From assembly GCA_012861695.1 (NCBI GenBank), contig JAAOOA010000060.1, positions 15,826,472 to 15,890,471 of the forward strand: a stretch of DNA of 64,000 nucleotides, in the 5' to 3' direction. Below are positions 1 to 12,866 of the stretch, piece by piece; the stretch's first letter is position 1, and each line of letters opens with the position of its first letter. The position numbers and the translations under genes are program-made. This stretch comes from Trematomus loennbergii. Lineage: Eukaryota; Chordata; Actinopteri; Perciformes; Nototheniidae. A model generated the notes under the pieces. It saw nothing but the letters and a program-made list of their open reading frames with translations, made no database searches and was not told the DNA's origin.

Positions 1-1141
1 AACACCCTCACCGTAGCCCTACTTATTTAAAAAAAAATGTTATGCATTCATAATACAGAAAAGGCAAGTAGCAAAGGGGAGAGTAGGGGGGGTGACAGGG
101 CCATGTAAACCAACGAACACTGCTGGGCTGTAATCCAACCAGACCTACCTATCGGTTCTCACCTCCTACTGTTCTTATCTTCTTACCTAATTAAACAGGA
201 GCATACTTAATGGAGAGGGCCGCTAACTTTTTCTCACATGCAAAACGCTTACAGTATGGTTTGTTACTTTCTGATAACAGGAGGGTACATTGGTGTCTGG
301 ACTCTCTGGGACTATCTTACAAAGATAAATATAAATGACAGAAGAGAAAATACAAACTGTGCAAAAGTTACTTTGATTTGGTATTCTCACTAAAGAGATA
401 CTGTCTTTATATTTGTACACTGTAAAATAACGAGGCAATGCCACGGCCTAACTTGGTTTGGTACAGAGGTGTTTGACCTTCTGTATTCGGCTGTAGCTGC
501 TATATTAAGGGCTAGGTAAATTCCTGACAAGGCTAAACTGATTACATAACCAACCAAGCTAACCTAACCCTCCTTCGGGTTAAGGTACATCGCCTGTAGA
601 AAAACAAGTCCCTTTGCATGCAGAGGAACTCTTTGAAATCTGTTTCAGGTTAAGTTCATGATTCTCTTACAAAAAAAAGGATCTGATAGGGGGGAACATT
701 TAGCAAGCTGGAGTACAAAGATGTAGCCTAGATACTACAAAACACAAACATTCGCACGATTGGCTAGACAGGTATAGATGAAAACCAGATTTTGCATTAG
801 ACATCAATTTCCAATCTGTTATTCGATTTCTTTAGTGGCTCATTTTTTTAGTAATTTTCATTGGTGGGACAGGCAGCAAAAAGTGAGAGATATTCATGTT
901 CCTCTGTGAAGATGGGATCAACAGCAGCTTACTGGCTAAAGCTTGTGCCTAAAATAGCTGCTAAGTTATATATGAGCTCGAGAGTCTGTGAGCGGGGAGG
1001 GCCCAGGTAATCGGTAAGATCTATATAATGAGTCTATGAATAGAAAAGAACATAAATAATTTACCTAATTTATGCTAATCACTCCCGCTGTAGTTAATAT
1101 TGCTACACCTGTCCAGCATGCAGTTTACAGAGATAAGGGTG
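1..1141. other. No recognisable gene; AT-rich spacer
   Basis: I see no coding signal, RNA gene or element boundary here. Open frames are short and of random composition. It is ordinary teleost intergenic or intronic sequence as far as can be read. Confidence 0.5.
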
Positions 1142-2282
1142 GCATATTTCCAACCTGGTCTCACCAGAATGCGTGACTCCACCACGACTCCTTAACAACG
1201 CAGTGCGTGGTGGAGTCACGCACTCTGCTACATTTACGTGTCGGTACCACGCAAACAACCCCAATGTAAAGTGAATGAGGCTCCTTTGTCGTGGTGCACA
1301 CACGCATCTCTACAACGTCCCGCAGTGAGCTTTTATTCTATAAAACGTTTTTAAAATGTACTTTATAGCTTGTAGTAACTCACGGGAGGCTTCTTTTATT
1401 TTATTTGTATTCATAATAATTATTATCTTTCGTCAGAATGTATTATGGTGCATTATTTACCAATTTTTGTTCTCAAAAAACAGTGCATTGTGTGTAATAC
1501 AACTGTGATTTTTATTAAATTAGTTCGTTTTTAAGGAAGGCCAGAGCTTCAGCTGTGTCAAATAGATTGTTCCCTTTAGTTAACGTTATTTAAAAGATAA
1601 TTATATTCCTATTTGATCATGTACCCTTTATTGTATTACGGACCCAAAGAGCAATGTGAGCGTCCATTCCATTGGATAACGGAGGATTTTACACCCGGAA
1701 GTAAGTATTCTCTTTACTGTCGATTGATTTTACAGTGATATCTGCACAACTCATCACCAGTAAAAACACCAGATTATCCTTGTTAATTACACAACATTGA
1801 TTGGTTTAAATTGTGTACAATGCTTGCTTTTGTATTTTCCCCTTTCGATTCGGAGAAACAAATATTTTTTCGGAGTTTTTGGATGGCAGAAGACACTACA
1901 CTACCCAGAATCCTCAGCTATGGGACTACACCATGTGCTTGGCTTGACAAACCTCAAGCTCTGCGATTGGATGTTGGAGTGGCAGTGCGCAAAGTTTACA
2001 CGGGGCGTCAAAAAGCACTTTGAAATGGAATGAAACCCATCGATGGCACACTATCCAAAACAGGAACCCCCCCCTTAGGTCACAGGCTCCTCCAACAGTG
2101 CAACACAATAAAACAGATACACAGAAAAAATAGTGCAAGTAAATACAAAAAGAAAAATAGTAAAATAGTAAAAAGTGAAATAGTGCAATAAGAGTCTATA
2201 TACAAGTGATTGGAATATGATATATTAGATAAATAATTTCTAAGTAGCAGCCAGATGAATGTTATGGATGTTGTTTCAAAGT

Positions 2283-2435
2283 TCAGGTGTTTAATAGTCT
2301 TCTGGCCTGTGGGATGAAGCTGTCCCTGAGTCTGGTGGTTTTAGTCCGGATGCTGCGGTACCGCCTGCCAGACGGCAGCAGACAGAACAGTTTGTGGCTG
2401 GGGTGATGGGGGTCTTTTATAATCCTGAGGGCTTT
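2283..2435 (-). pseudogene. C-terminal tail of a non-LTR retrotransposon ORF2 (fragment)
   Basis: On the minus strand 51 codons including a stop read open and contain HKLFCLLPSGRRYRSIRTKT followed by DSFIPQARRLLN. This matches the recurrent C-terminal pattern of fish LINE polyproteins (LPSGRR...R...R...SFIPQA). Nothing else of the ORF survives upstream. It is an old 5'-truncated copy lying inside the inverted-repeat element. Confidence 0.55.
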
Positions 2436-2439
2436 CTTT

Positions 2440-2620
2440 AAGGTTAACCTGGTATTTTTACTCCACTACATTTATTTTAGTTACTTTACAGATTTGGATT
2501 AATGATGTGAAATATAAACAACCCTTAAATCAGACTTTAGTTACACCTGAGTAAAATTCAGTGAAGGTGATTGTCAAGTGCAACAATCAGGCGAGATATT
2601 TGGTAGTGGGTGCTTGAGAA
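2440..2620. repeat. Tol2-like hAT subterminal fragment and unmodified TTAA site
   Basis: The stretch with TTTTTACTCCACTACATTTA and TTAGTTACTTTACAGAT resembles Tol2-group subterminal sequence. It is repeated at 50030-50117 and 51003-51060. The TTAA at 2525-2528 is the empty counterpart of the site occupied by the 50118-50998 element. Confidence 0.5.
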
Positions 2621-3091
2621 GACTAAATATTTATCTGCAGATCCCTATAAAGTATATTCATTACTCGTTATTCTCTACTAATAGTTAATTAAAAACTGTA
2701 TATAATGGCTATTTTGCACATCCCTTTCAAGATTTTCTAAGGTTTATTGACATATCATATACACAACTACGGTGTAGTTATGCAATGAATGAAAAACTTG
2801 GGTCACAGGTTCCTCAACAGTGCATTACAAGACATCTATCGATATCTGTGTACCTCCACCATTAAACATATTCTGCACATTTCTTATACTATCTACATAC
2901 ATCTTATAAGAGTATAATTAATATGTATAATATCAGTTAAAATAAGTGCTTCAACATAGTTAACATTGCAGGAAAGTTGATTGTCAAGTTCCAAAACAAA
3001 CCATGCAATATATTAGACGTTAAGTACTTTGTCAGGCTTAATATCTGTAGATACCCCCAAAGCTTTTTTCTTATTTAAAAGAAGACCTTAA

Positions 3092-3467
3092 AGGTAGGGT
3101 AGGTAAGTTTGAGAAACCGGCTCGAGATTGCTAGAATTTGAAAATACACAACCGGAGAAAATCTGCCACTTCCTTATAGAGCCCCTCCTCCAACACACAC
3201 GAATGTGCACATGACCAATGAGGGCACGAGATAAGTTTGTGCACAGATGGAAGGCTGACAGGCAGGTAGGCCATCCAGTTATTTTAGCCGGGCCGGCTAA
3301 AATGATTGGTCGTGCTTTTTACAGTATTACGGCTTCCCAGATGACATTTTTTAATGGATTTTTAAAGCACTTAAGATATTCATTGCTATCGGGATGTTAA
3401 GAGCATTCCATGGAATATAACAAAAAGTGTATCTCGAGCCGGTTTCTCAAACTTACCTACCCCACCT
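3092..3467. mobile_element. 376-bp TTAA-flanked MITE (piggyBac-like), copy 1
   Basis: Terminal inverted repeats begin AGGTAGGGTAGGTAAGTTTG and end with the complement of AGGTGGGGTAGGTAAGTTTG, including an inner GAAACCGGCTCGAG. TTAA flanks both sides (3088-3091 and 3468-3471). The paralogous block at 51150-51170 has a single TTAA and no insert, which is the empty site. The centre holds an inverted TTTTAGCC/GGCTAAAA hairpin. Other copies are at 20225, 46162 and 46506. TTAA duplication is the hallmark of piggyBac-type transposition. Confidence 0.85.
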
Positions 3468-4041
3468 TTAACCTAAAGTATTCTTTAATGTTTAAATAAA
3501 GCCTTATTAGTTTGTCTGTTTTGCACATTTAACAAGTAGGAGGTGCGGTTAAAAAGCTGTCAAGTTTACAGTGTTAACAAAATACCAGCGGTCTAGTAGT
3601 TAATAAAAAACAATAATATCAAAACAAATTATTACTACTAACTTTATTGTGAAATTAAAACAGAACGGTAAAAGAATAGTTTTCCGGTCTATTCCGAGGC
3701 CCGATCTCTGTAGATAAATAAAGAACTACGACAGATGTGTAATATTGAATGCAGCCAAACCATTCATTACAATGCATTCATGTGATGACTTTCAAAGAGT
3801 AAAGCAAGCACTGCTGAATAAAGTATGATTTTATCTTTTACGAAACGTTTTTTTTCATATGGAATGCAGTTGGAGGTCAACCAATCACAGAGCTTGAGGC
3901 AAAGCGGAACAATAGCTGAGGATTCTGGGTAGTGTAGTGTCTTCGGCTATCCTAAACTCTGAACAAATATTTGTTTCTCCGAATCGAAGGGGAAAATTAC
4001 AAAAGCATTGTACACAATTTAAACCAATCAATGTTGTGTAA

Positions 4042-5156
4042 TACCCCTTTCACACCAACGCAACTCCGGTTCAAGCTCCGTGCTAGAGCTTTTCAGGTTC
4101 GGAACCGGTACTTCGGTTTAGCTCCGGCTCTTTTCACACCGCTCAGAGACCGACTGGTGCTGCCGCTGCTGCGTCATGACGTCACAGTTTACGTCGCTGA
4201 TTTTTCCCCAACGGAGCTCACCTCACAACAACAACGGGCCGGGGACTGCGTTGCTTTTAATCATACGAAGCCAGATTAAATTAAATAACGACTTCTCCAA
4301 CCTTATACTTTTCTCCAGAGTGCCGTGGTTCATTGTTTATTAATGTGTTTCAGCGGCATTTACCGACCGCTGCAGTGCTGGCCGGCTGCTCTTCCACGAG
4401 TGTATTCTCCCGTTAGCTCCGGGTTAGCTCACACGGCTCTAAAGTATTCACTGTCTGACTGTCACACAAGCAGCTGATACATATCCCCAGTTCCCCTTAA
4501 GTGAATGTGTGTCAGTCTGAATTGACGCTGTTTGGCATCACAACGCTGTTATGAAAGTTTCTCTGGTATAACATGGGTGATGTTAGCATAGCAACCGAAG
4601 CTAAACTGACTACTTGCTAAGCCGTGCTCTCCAGGCACTTTTTACCGACGTATTTTTCATTATGATTCTACTTGTGATAGTCGGACATGACAACCTGTGC
4701 AGCCCATGTATTGATTCCATCCGATAGCTGCTATAATAACAAACAAAACGTCTGCCTGCTCTCCACAATGATCAATAACAGCGAACGGATGGTCAAAGTA
4801 AGGTACAAATAAACAGAATCACACGAAGCCTGGTTAGTGTTGCCTGACTTTATAAAGTGTGTTTTTTTTTAACAAGTGTGTGGTTGCGTTCTAGTCACTT
4901 TGCTCAGCACTACTGCTTGTTACAACTTTTATTTGCCGTACTCGCCTTAACTGTTAGCTCAGGTTAATCTCGCCCCCCTCCGACGTAAGCGTGACGTATG
5001 CGGTTCTTGCTTCTACACGGACAACTTTTTGGTGCTCGAAACGAACCGGATTCCGGAGCTTAGAGGCTGCTCCGCTGCGGTGTGAACAGGGAAACCCGGT
5101 GCTTTTCAAGCACCAGCACCGAACCGGCCCCGAAACACCGTTGGTGTGAATGGGTA
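4042..5156. mobile_element. 1115-bp PIF/Harbinger-type MITE
   Basis: Ends are TACCCCTTTCACACCAACG and, on the other strand, TACCCATTCACACCAACG. TAA is duplicated on both sides (4039-4041 and 5157-5159). Removing the insert restores TGTGTAATTAACAAGG, which matches the other arm of the host palindrome near 1780. A 3-bp TWA duplication is typical of PIF/Harbinger. No transposase frame is present. Confidence 0.75.
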
Positions 5157-6420
5157 TAATTAACAAGGATAATCTGGTGTTTTTGAGTTGATGAGTAGTG
5201 CAGATATCACTGTAAAATCAATCGACAGTAAGGAGAATACTTACTTCCGGGTGTAAAATCCTCCGTTATCCAATGGGAATGGACGCTCACATTGCTCTCT
5301 GCGTCCGTAATACAATAAAGGGGACATGATCAAATAGGAATATAATTATCTTTTAAATAACATTAACTAAAGGGAACAATCTATTTGACACAGCTGAAGC
5401 TCTGGCCTTCCTTAAAAACTAACTCATTTAATACAAATCACAGTTTTATTACACACAATGCACTGTTTTTTGAGAACAAAAATGTGTAACTAATGCACCA
5501 TAATACATTCTGACGAAAATAAAAATGATTATGAATACAAATAAAATAAAAGAAGCCTCCCGTGAGTTACTACAAGCTATAAAGTAGATTTTAAAAACGT
5601 TTTATAGAATAAAAGCTCACTGCGGGACGTTGTAGAGATGCATGTGTGCACCACGACAAAGGAGCCTCATTCACTTTACATTGGGTTGTTTGCGTGGTGC
5701 CGACACCTAAATGTAGCAGAGTGCGTGACTCCACCACGCACTGCTGCAGTGTTAAGGAGTCGTGGTGGAGTCACGCATTCTGGTGAAACCAGGTTGCATA
5801 TTTAACATTACATTTTTCATAATTTTGGTAGCTTTTTCCATTTTACATAGAAGCACACAAAGCAAACATAGCTAATTTAGCTAGCGTGAACTTCTTTATT
5901 GCCTGACAACAGTCTCAGACTGACACATGGCTTCATGACAACATGCTAACAGAGAGAGGAAAGGCCAAGGCAAAAAAAAAGTCAAGATACGTGCAGGGAC
6001 CTCATTTATAAAGCCATGCGTAGGATTCATGTGGGAAGGTTGCTTACGTAGGACAAAGCAAATAAATACGCACAGACATTTTCCGATTTATAAAACACTG
6101 CGTGCGGCACGTCCTACACCGGTTTCCCTTTATAAATCACAATCAACTCGAAATGCGGCGCAGCTTTTGCGGGCTTCACGTAACGCCCATATTTGCCTAT
6201 AAATAGTCAAAGAAACGCCCCGTATTAATATTCATTTTGACTGACTGCATGAAGAAGATCGCAGGAAATGACGACAGAACAGCTAAAAAAGGAGAGGAGA
6301 CCCCCCTCATGATGAGAAACTGTAAGAAAGTATCGGGGGATCCCTGCGGAGTGGAGTCAATTAATGTTTATTTTGTTATTTGGTGGTTTGTGTTCCAGCT
6401 GTCGATCAGCTGTCGATCAG

Positions 6421-8998
6421 CTGTGCGCAGCGTCTCCACTGCAGCCTGTGCGTCTCAACCCCCCCGCAGCAACTCTATCCACCACTACTTCTGGACTGCC
6501 TCAATCTGACACAGCATGTTAATGTCCCCACACACGCCAAGGGCCACACGCTCGACCTGGTCATCACAAACTCCGCCCCCATCAGCAATCTGCTGGTGTA
6601 TGACCTGGGGGTGTCTGACCACAAGACCATCTCTATGGAGCTCTTTTTCCAGTCCCCACTCAGCATGCCCAAACGCCAAATCCGCTTCAGGAACCTGAGG
6701 AACATCAACCCGGACACCATGACCCTGGATCTCCAGCATCTCTCATCCGCCACCTTCTCATCAGTAAATGAGTCAGTTGCTTATTACAACCACTCCCTTA
6801 ACCGTCTCCTTGATCTGCACGCCCCCCTCAAAACCAGGATGGTCACCTTCTCGCGCTCAGCCCCTTGGTACACCGGCGAGCTGCGGAGAATGAAGACAGC
6901 TGGGCGTGTCCTTGAGCGGCGGCTCAAGGCCTCAGGACTCACTGTTCACCAGTTAGCCTATCGTGAACACCAGAAGGCCTACGCACAGTCCCTCAGAGAT
7001 GCACGGTCCCAGTACTACTCCTCCCTCATCAACAACAGTTCTGGAAACTCCAAGCAACTCTTCTCCACCATTAACCACCTCCTCAAACCCCAAAGTCCTT
7101 TACACTCCGACTCCACTGAGAAGCAGTGTAGCAACTTCGCCGCCTTCTTCACCAACAAAGTGACACCATCCGCTCCCTCCTCTCTAGCCCCTCTACACCT
7201 CCAGTTCCAACTGCTGACCCACAGCCTGGGACAACCCAGCCTCTTCGCTGTTTCACGGACGTCTCTCAGCGAGAGGTTGAGGGCATCGTTAGGAGGATGA
7301 AGCCCTCCACCTGTGTCCTGGACCCCCTTCCGTCAGCTATTGTGAAATCTACATCTGTACCATGAGCCCCATGATCACTAAGATCGCAAACCTCTCTCTC
7401 CAGGCTGGCCATGTCCCCTCTGCCCTAAAAACCGCTGTCATCAAACCTCGTCTCAAAAAACCCTCCCTTGACCCGGGAGTCCTGGCCAACTACAGACCCA
7501 TTTCCAACCTTCCTTTTCTGTCGAAGGTGCTGGAAAACCTAGTTGCTGCTCAGCTCCAGGACCACCTAAACTCCAACAGCCTCTTTGAGAAGTTCCAGTC
7601 TGGTTTCCGCTCAGGCCACAGCACAGAAACTGCCCTGGTCAGGGTCACCAACGACCTGCTGATGACGGCTGATGCTGGCTCTCCCTCTCTCCTCATCCTC
7701 CTCGATCTCACTGCAGCTTTCGACACCGTCGATCACGGCATCCTCCTCCATCGTCTGCACTCCACCATCGGACTCTCTGACTCTCCCCTTGACTGGTTCA
7801 GATCTTACCTCACCGGGAGAACAGAGTACGTCTCCTTGGGCGAGGCAGAGTCGGGTACCCACAACGTCACCTGTGGTGTCCCTCAAGGATCAGTTCTCGG
7901 CCCCACCCTCTTCACACTCTACATGCTCCCCCTTGGCTCTATCATCAGCCGACATGGAGTATCATTCCACTGTTACGCTGATGATACCCAACTGTACCTC
8001 AGGATCAACCCTACCTCCTCTGCAGCCCTGCCTTCACCCACACTCACTGCCTGCCTGGAGGAGATACAGGCGTGGATGAAGCAAAACTTCCTGAAACTCA
8101 ACAGCTCCAAGACCGAAGCCATTATAGTTGGCACCCCACACCAGGTTCAGTCATCCACCATCACCACCATCACCTTCTCCGGCCAGGACATTACCCTCTC
8201 CTCAATAGTCACCAACCTGGGTGTTAAAATGGACGCCCATCTCACCTTTGAGGCCCACATTAAACAGCTGTGCAAGAACTCCTTCTATCACCTCAGGAAC
8301 ATCGCCAAACTCCGCCCCACACTCACTCTGTCCGACGCCGAAAAGCTGGTCCACGCCTTTGTCTCCTCCAGGCTGGACTACTGCAATGCACTCCTCATCG
8401 GGATCCCTAACAAAAGCATCCAGAAGCTCCAGTACATACAGAACAGCGCTGCTAGGATCCTGATGAGGGTGCGCAAATATGACCACATCACCCCCATCCT
8501 TAAAGCACTACACTGGCTACCCGTAGAACTGAGGATAGAATTCAAGGTCTCCGTCCTCACCCACCAGTGTGTCCATGGAACTGCCCCTCCCTACCTCAAG
8601 GAACTCCTCACCACCCATACCTCCTTGCGGACCACCCGCTCCAGCAACTCCTACCTGCTCAAACCCCCCAGGACTAAGCTCCGTACCATGGGAGACCGGG
8701 CCTTCTGCTCGGCTGCCCCCAGTCTGTGGAACGCTCTCCCCGACCACATGAGAGCACCACAGAGCGTGGAGGCTTTTAAAAAAGGCCTCAAAACCCATCT
8801 TTTCAAAAGAGCCTTTGCCTAGACCCTTTTACCATCCTTTTATCTTTATTTTTTATTTTTTTTATTGCTTTTTATTAATTCTACCGTGTTGTGTCATGTC
8901 TATTTATACTGTTCCTGCTCACTGCCTGTAGCACTTCGGGATTTGAATTCAAATATGAAGTGCTTTATAAATGGAACCCATTATTAATTATTATTACT
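6421..8998 (+). mobile_element. 5'-truncated L2-type LINE (CR1/L2/Rex1 group)
   Basis: The insert carries the end of an endonuclease domain, a reverse transcriptase and a 3' tail with GTGCTTTATAAATGG followed by ATTATTAATTATTATTA, the short-repeat ending usual for L2-type elements in fish. The left junction sits beside a duplicated AGCTGTCGATC (about 6399-6421). About 25 bases of the host element are absent at the insertion compared with the copy near 38560. Full-length relatives are about twice as long, so the 5' half is missing. Confidence 0.8.
6452..8822 (+). pseudogene. LINE endonuclease/reverse transcriptase ORF2, frameshifted
   Basis: The first part encodes the endonuclease tail (HTLDLVITN, then DLGVSDHKTI with the conserved SDH). 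From 7362 a 486-residue frame encodes the reverse transcriptase: LDLTAAFDTVDH at residues 114-124 (catalytic Asp), GVPQGSVLGP at 172-181 and YADD at 205-208 (catalytic pair), then an L2-like C-terminal region ending APSLWNALPDHMRAPQSVE...FKRAFA. The reading frame changes near 7160, where AAAGTGACACC has lost one G relative to the expected codons, and again near 7345. The RT core is intact, so the copy is fairly young, but it is 5'-truncated and probably immobile. It would act in target-primed reverse transcription in the nucleus. Confidence 0.85.
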
Positions 8999-9659
8999 TA
9001 AATGAAATAAAACAAATGTGTTGTGTAATATCAGCTGCCAAATCTACCAAATATATGGTGTTTTTAGTTTCCATACCTCCTGTGTTTTATGAGCGACTTA
9101 TCAAGTCTTAGCAAACGGCATAAAACATGATTAAACATGATAGTATATAAAACCATGCTCATATACAACCTATAGAAATACAAAACGGCCTCAGTTTAGA
9201 CGTAATTCTGCATACAGCATCATTTATGAGAATACATGTCATAACATTAAGACAACATATTCAAGGTGGTTTTCAATAACATATCTGTATATATTTATTT
9301 CTCCAAGTTACGTTTTTGTGTGCACTGAGGAGTCTCAAACAGGCGTTTGTTAAATAATTTTAAGATTGGCTTCAATCAATTGTTGCCAATGAATTCTTCA
9401 TATATGATAAATGAGGTAACATTATATTTATGGTATTATTTTTCACATATTTCTCTCCATTCTTCCTTCTGCCAACGGTGTCGCAGTTTCTCGTCTCTCC
9501 CATTTTTGTGCGTGGAGGACCGCACATTTTCCCGTCAAGTTTGTTTTTTATAAATCGCAAACATTGCTTAGAAACTGGCGTACGCCATCTTTTGAAGGCC
9601 CTTTTCAAAGGCGCTTTTCACAGCAGCCATTTTGACATGTACTTGCAGTAAACAGGTGT

Positions 9660-9940
9660 AATTAATAACATTAATCAGGGCCTTGCTTTATTAAGATGGA
9701 TGAGAGCGCTGTTATTGTGAATGCGTGTTTACGATGAGAGCGCTGTTATTGTGAATGCGTGTTCACTGTAACACTTATTACTTACGAAACAGAACTGGAC
9801 TCTAATCTATTTGAAAATGTACACGCTTTTATGACTTTGTTGTTTTGTGGCTGAGCTTACTATCACAAAAAACCGAGGTAAGTGTTTTGAACAGCTTTTT
9901 TGGATCTTATTGCAGACAGTGTTTTAGCATCCACATAACA
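9660..9940. repeat. Dispersed repeat with a 34-bp tandem duplication
   Basis: The segment from GATGAGAGCGCTGTTATTGT to TTATTGCAGACAGTGTTT is repeated at 47350-47590. Here the first 34 bases are exactly duplicated in tandem (9699-9732 and 9733-9766, one mismatch). No coding frame. Confidence 0.6.
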
Positions 9941-10306
9941 ATAGAAAAGTATTTCAGAATCTAATCCTACTGATGTGTTTGGCAAACATAAACCATGAGT
10001 GCTATATTGGGTAACAAGTTCGACTGGATTTGATAGCGTGTACGGTAAACGTCCTCAACCGAAAAAAGAGCAGGACAGACCTGTTTCTCTCACCCTGGGA
10101 TACTAGCTTCCACACATGCGTCTGTCTACTCCTTACAGCTGTGAAAGAAACATATCTTTCCATTAAATGGAGAGCATGAGGATGCCAACAATATTATATT
10201 GATTTCATTTGAGATGAAAATCTTAAACTTAGAGTGAAGTACAAGTCATGTATGGTTAAACCGATGTAATTAAAGATAAAGTCAAAGATTAAAAAAATGT
10301 GTTCCA

Positions 10307-10878
10307 CGGTACCAATTTACAATAAGACTACCCTTATAAAGGGTTTACGAATTTGTAATTCATTTATTAATTAGGTTATGGACACTTTATAAATCATTAA
10401 TAAGCTTTATAAGACATGAGATAAACAGGGCAACTGTGACCGGTCGCTTGCCAAATAGTGAGCTCACATTTATCTGTACTGCTAAGCCTTATATTGGCCA
10501 CCTAGCTTACTTTGTCTTCTTCATCAAACAGCATCCTTGGTATCTGTTGCTCACTGAGTTGATTCTCCCCCCTTCCATCTTGATGTTTCTTGGCATCTCT
10601 TATGACCATCTATGAATGAGTTACTAACATTTATAACTGCCAAAAGGGAGCCTTATTGTAAAGTGTAAAACCCATTCCCATTTATTAATGATTTACTACC
10701 ATTTATAATTAGTTTAAGTTTTATTAAAGGTCCCATGACATGCTTTTCCGGTTATTACCTGTCCCCTTGTGTGTTATGTGTTATAAATGGTTCTTAATGA
10801 TTAATAAAGTGTTTACAACCTAATTAATAATCTAATTATAAACCCTTTATAAAGGGTAGTCTTATTGTAAAGTCGTAC
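10307..10878. mobile_element. MITE with AATAAGACTACCC inverted repeats
   Basis: The left end TTTACAATAAGACTACCC and the right end GGGTAGTCTTATTGTAAA are inverted copies, extended inside by GGGTTTA and TAAACCC. Several internal TTATTGTAAAG and ATTTATAA blocks repeat. The ends overlap GGTACC/GTACC so the target duplication is unclear. A stray piece of the TTAA element terminus (ATTAAAGGTCCCATGACATG, near 10725) sits inside it. Confidence 0.55.
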
Positions 10879-12200
10879 CAAGAAAACATACGAGAAAAAA
10901 AGTATGCCAAGCTTACTCTCATCATTAAACCTGTGAGTCCTGACATGGATATTATAGGAGTGTTTATATTTGTTTTAAAGTATTAATCTCTGAAATATTT
11001 ATTTAATGTCTCTAAGTGACGATCTACTGCCAAATGAGCGAGATCTCAGGAAAAGTCACGTTCGCAACACTTGCAGTTACAGCTCATCGCCATAGTTGCA
11101 ATTGTTGAAACTACTTTATTACTTACTTATATACTTTATGGTATTGCTGAATATTTGAAAACCCTCCTTGCTGCTTTCTTGAAATACAATACATTTGACA
11201 ATAGGAAATAAATTTCACTTTAAGACTTTAACTTCTATGCACACAGAATGGATAAATTAGATTCTCAATCAAATTTGGTACAAAGAGAGCACAGCTGACA
11301 TAAACACTTTGCTGTTTTTGTTGTTTGTGTTCTAGGTTGAGCACCCAACTGAAGCTCAGTGAGGGGGATCACACCCGTTTCCTCTTAAGGCTGAAACATT
11401 TTGTAGTTAAGATGGAGGAATGTTCCTCCACCAGCAGCTGGCGGTAAAAGTTTGGCGGGCTGATGTCTCTCAGTTGTTGACGTTTTAAGATCTATGCTTA
11501 ATCTGTGGTGATGATCATCATAATCCACCCATGCAGACCATACAACCTTGAAAGGCTTGAGAGACAACTTCTCATAATCTTGGAGACATCCTCTGATCCT
11601 TACATACAGAGAGCAGGATGACTCGCAGTCCAGCAGACATTAGTTCAGTGACTTGTTGCTAAACTGTCATTGTTTGTGAAAAGATGTGGAGCTATTCTTG
11701 TTATATTTGGACATTAATTGACAGAATGACAGTTCCTTACAATACTTGCCAAATGGACTAACAAAACTTGGATTCTGTAACAGACGGGTTGAACATGGTT
11801 TGGTAAATCCAACTTTCCAACAGCTCCATCTGGAGGTTCAAGGAGAACATTAGCTAATTTGTGGTACAACTCGCAAGTTTGTCTTGCATGACATATTAAA
11901 ATGTTAACTTGATGGTAGAGATCTAAAACACACAGCAGTAGGTTACCATCCAGTATTTCCAGTCCATCATTTAAATGTGCCAGATTAGCCATAGAGGCTA
12001 ATTTCCATCTGCAGTCCCTGTTCTAGATTTTAAAACACTTTCCGCAATACACAAATTATAGCATGCTATGCTAATTTCCAGATAATTACTTCACATCTAT
12101 AAAAACAAACCTTTCATGTCAAAGAGAGTACACCATGAATGTGGAACGCACAGAGCTGATCTGAGCATCAAAGCAACATTTGAAAGACAACCAAAGTGGA
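10879..12200. other. Spacer downstream of NANS; no gene seen
   Basis: Short open frames on both strands show no domain, codon bias or splice pattern. I see nothing here that I can name. Confidence 0.4.
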
Positions 12201-12866
12201 AAAGGTGGAAGTTCTGGCAACATTTATTTATTTTCTGCACATCATAGATCTCAGATTTTGTCAAGTAAAGTGTAAACATCCTACATCTTGCAACTGTGAT
12301 TAGAGGCGTTGTTGGTGTCAGCATAAAGACTGAAGAAGCAAAAGAAGGTTCATATTGAGAGAAGAAAATCAGCCGTGTCCCGGATGTGTACATATTTCTT
12401 CTTTTGGTTTAGTTTAGTGTCTGGCTCCAGTAGTCTTACTTTAAAGAATGAGTACAAATACAAACTTTGCTTGACATCACACAATTAAAATGACTGAGCT
12501 GTTGCGAGAAAAATACACCTAATGTTTGGCAAACTGGGTCTTTGTTCATACTGTTGTGAAATGGGGAGCTTCCTGTGTTCAATCTTAATTTGATCTCTTC
12601 AGTGAGGGCTACAACTATATAGTGCAACATTTGTAAAATAACAGCCTGTTGAGCCAGAAAGATAGTATATTATATAAAGGCAGCTTTTTGTAAAAGCTTT
12701 AAAACTGTGTAATTATGCAGGTAGTTAGTTACTGATCGTCCATGACTTTAATGTCAGGAACCTCAGCAGCAATAAGCTAATTGACCATTGCACAAGCTCA
12801 TTTTGAATTAGCCCCAGATAAAATTGATTATATTGCCATTTTCAACCCACTTCAAATCTTCCATCC
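12200..12866 (-). other. Putative NANS 3' untranslated region
   Basis: This lies immediately downstream of the NANS stop codon on the minus strand. A minus-strand AATAAA-type signal (TTTATT on the plus strand near 12223) is one candidate for polyadenylation. Parts are copied at 19645-20058 and about 35030-35070. The extent is an estimate. Confidence 0.4.

Larger units (their letters stand above)
1150..5795. mobile_element. Long-armed inverted-repeat DNA element (superfamily uncertain)
   Basis: The left arm (about 1150-2040) reads as the reverse complement of the right arm (about 3850-5795, apart from an insertion at 4042-5156). The ends carry AACCTGGTYTCACCAGAATG and then a subterminal hairpin (GCGTGACTCCACCACG and its complement). 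The 8-bp direct repeat GCATATTT flanks it at 1142-1149 and 5796-5803, which I take as the target duplication. The arms include the stretch around ACTACACTACCCAGAATCC. No transposase remains. The interior (2440-3600) holds a LINE tail, a Tol2-like fragment and a TTAA MITE. An 8-bp duplication fits hAT-like insertion, but the family is not recognised. Confidence 0.7.
5994..9595. mobile_element. TIR element (CAGGGRCCTCATTTATAAA), split by a LINE and 3'-truncated
   Basis: The left end CAGGGACCTCATTTATAAA and the following 400 bases match, in inverse orientation, the intact copy at 37998-39212. The match resumes after the LINE (about 9000) and runs to about 9595, where the last 30 or so bases of the element are missing. 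The interior holds small frames starting MKKIAGNDD with no recognised domain. The superfamily is not certain. Confidence 0.65.

Noticed and set aside
1797..2138. Overlapping short frames on both strands at 1.8-2.1 kb
   Set aside because: The stretch is inside the arm of the inverted-repeat element and is repeated at 3850-4040 and 49180-49500 with frame-breaking differences.
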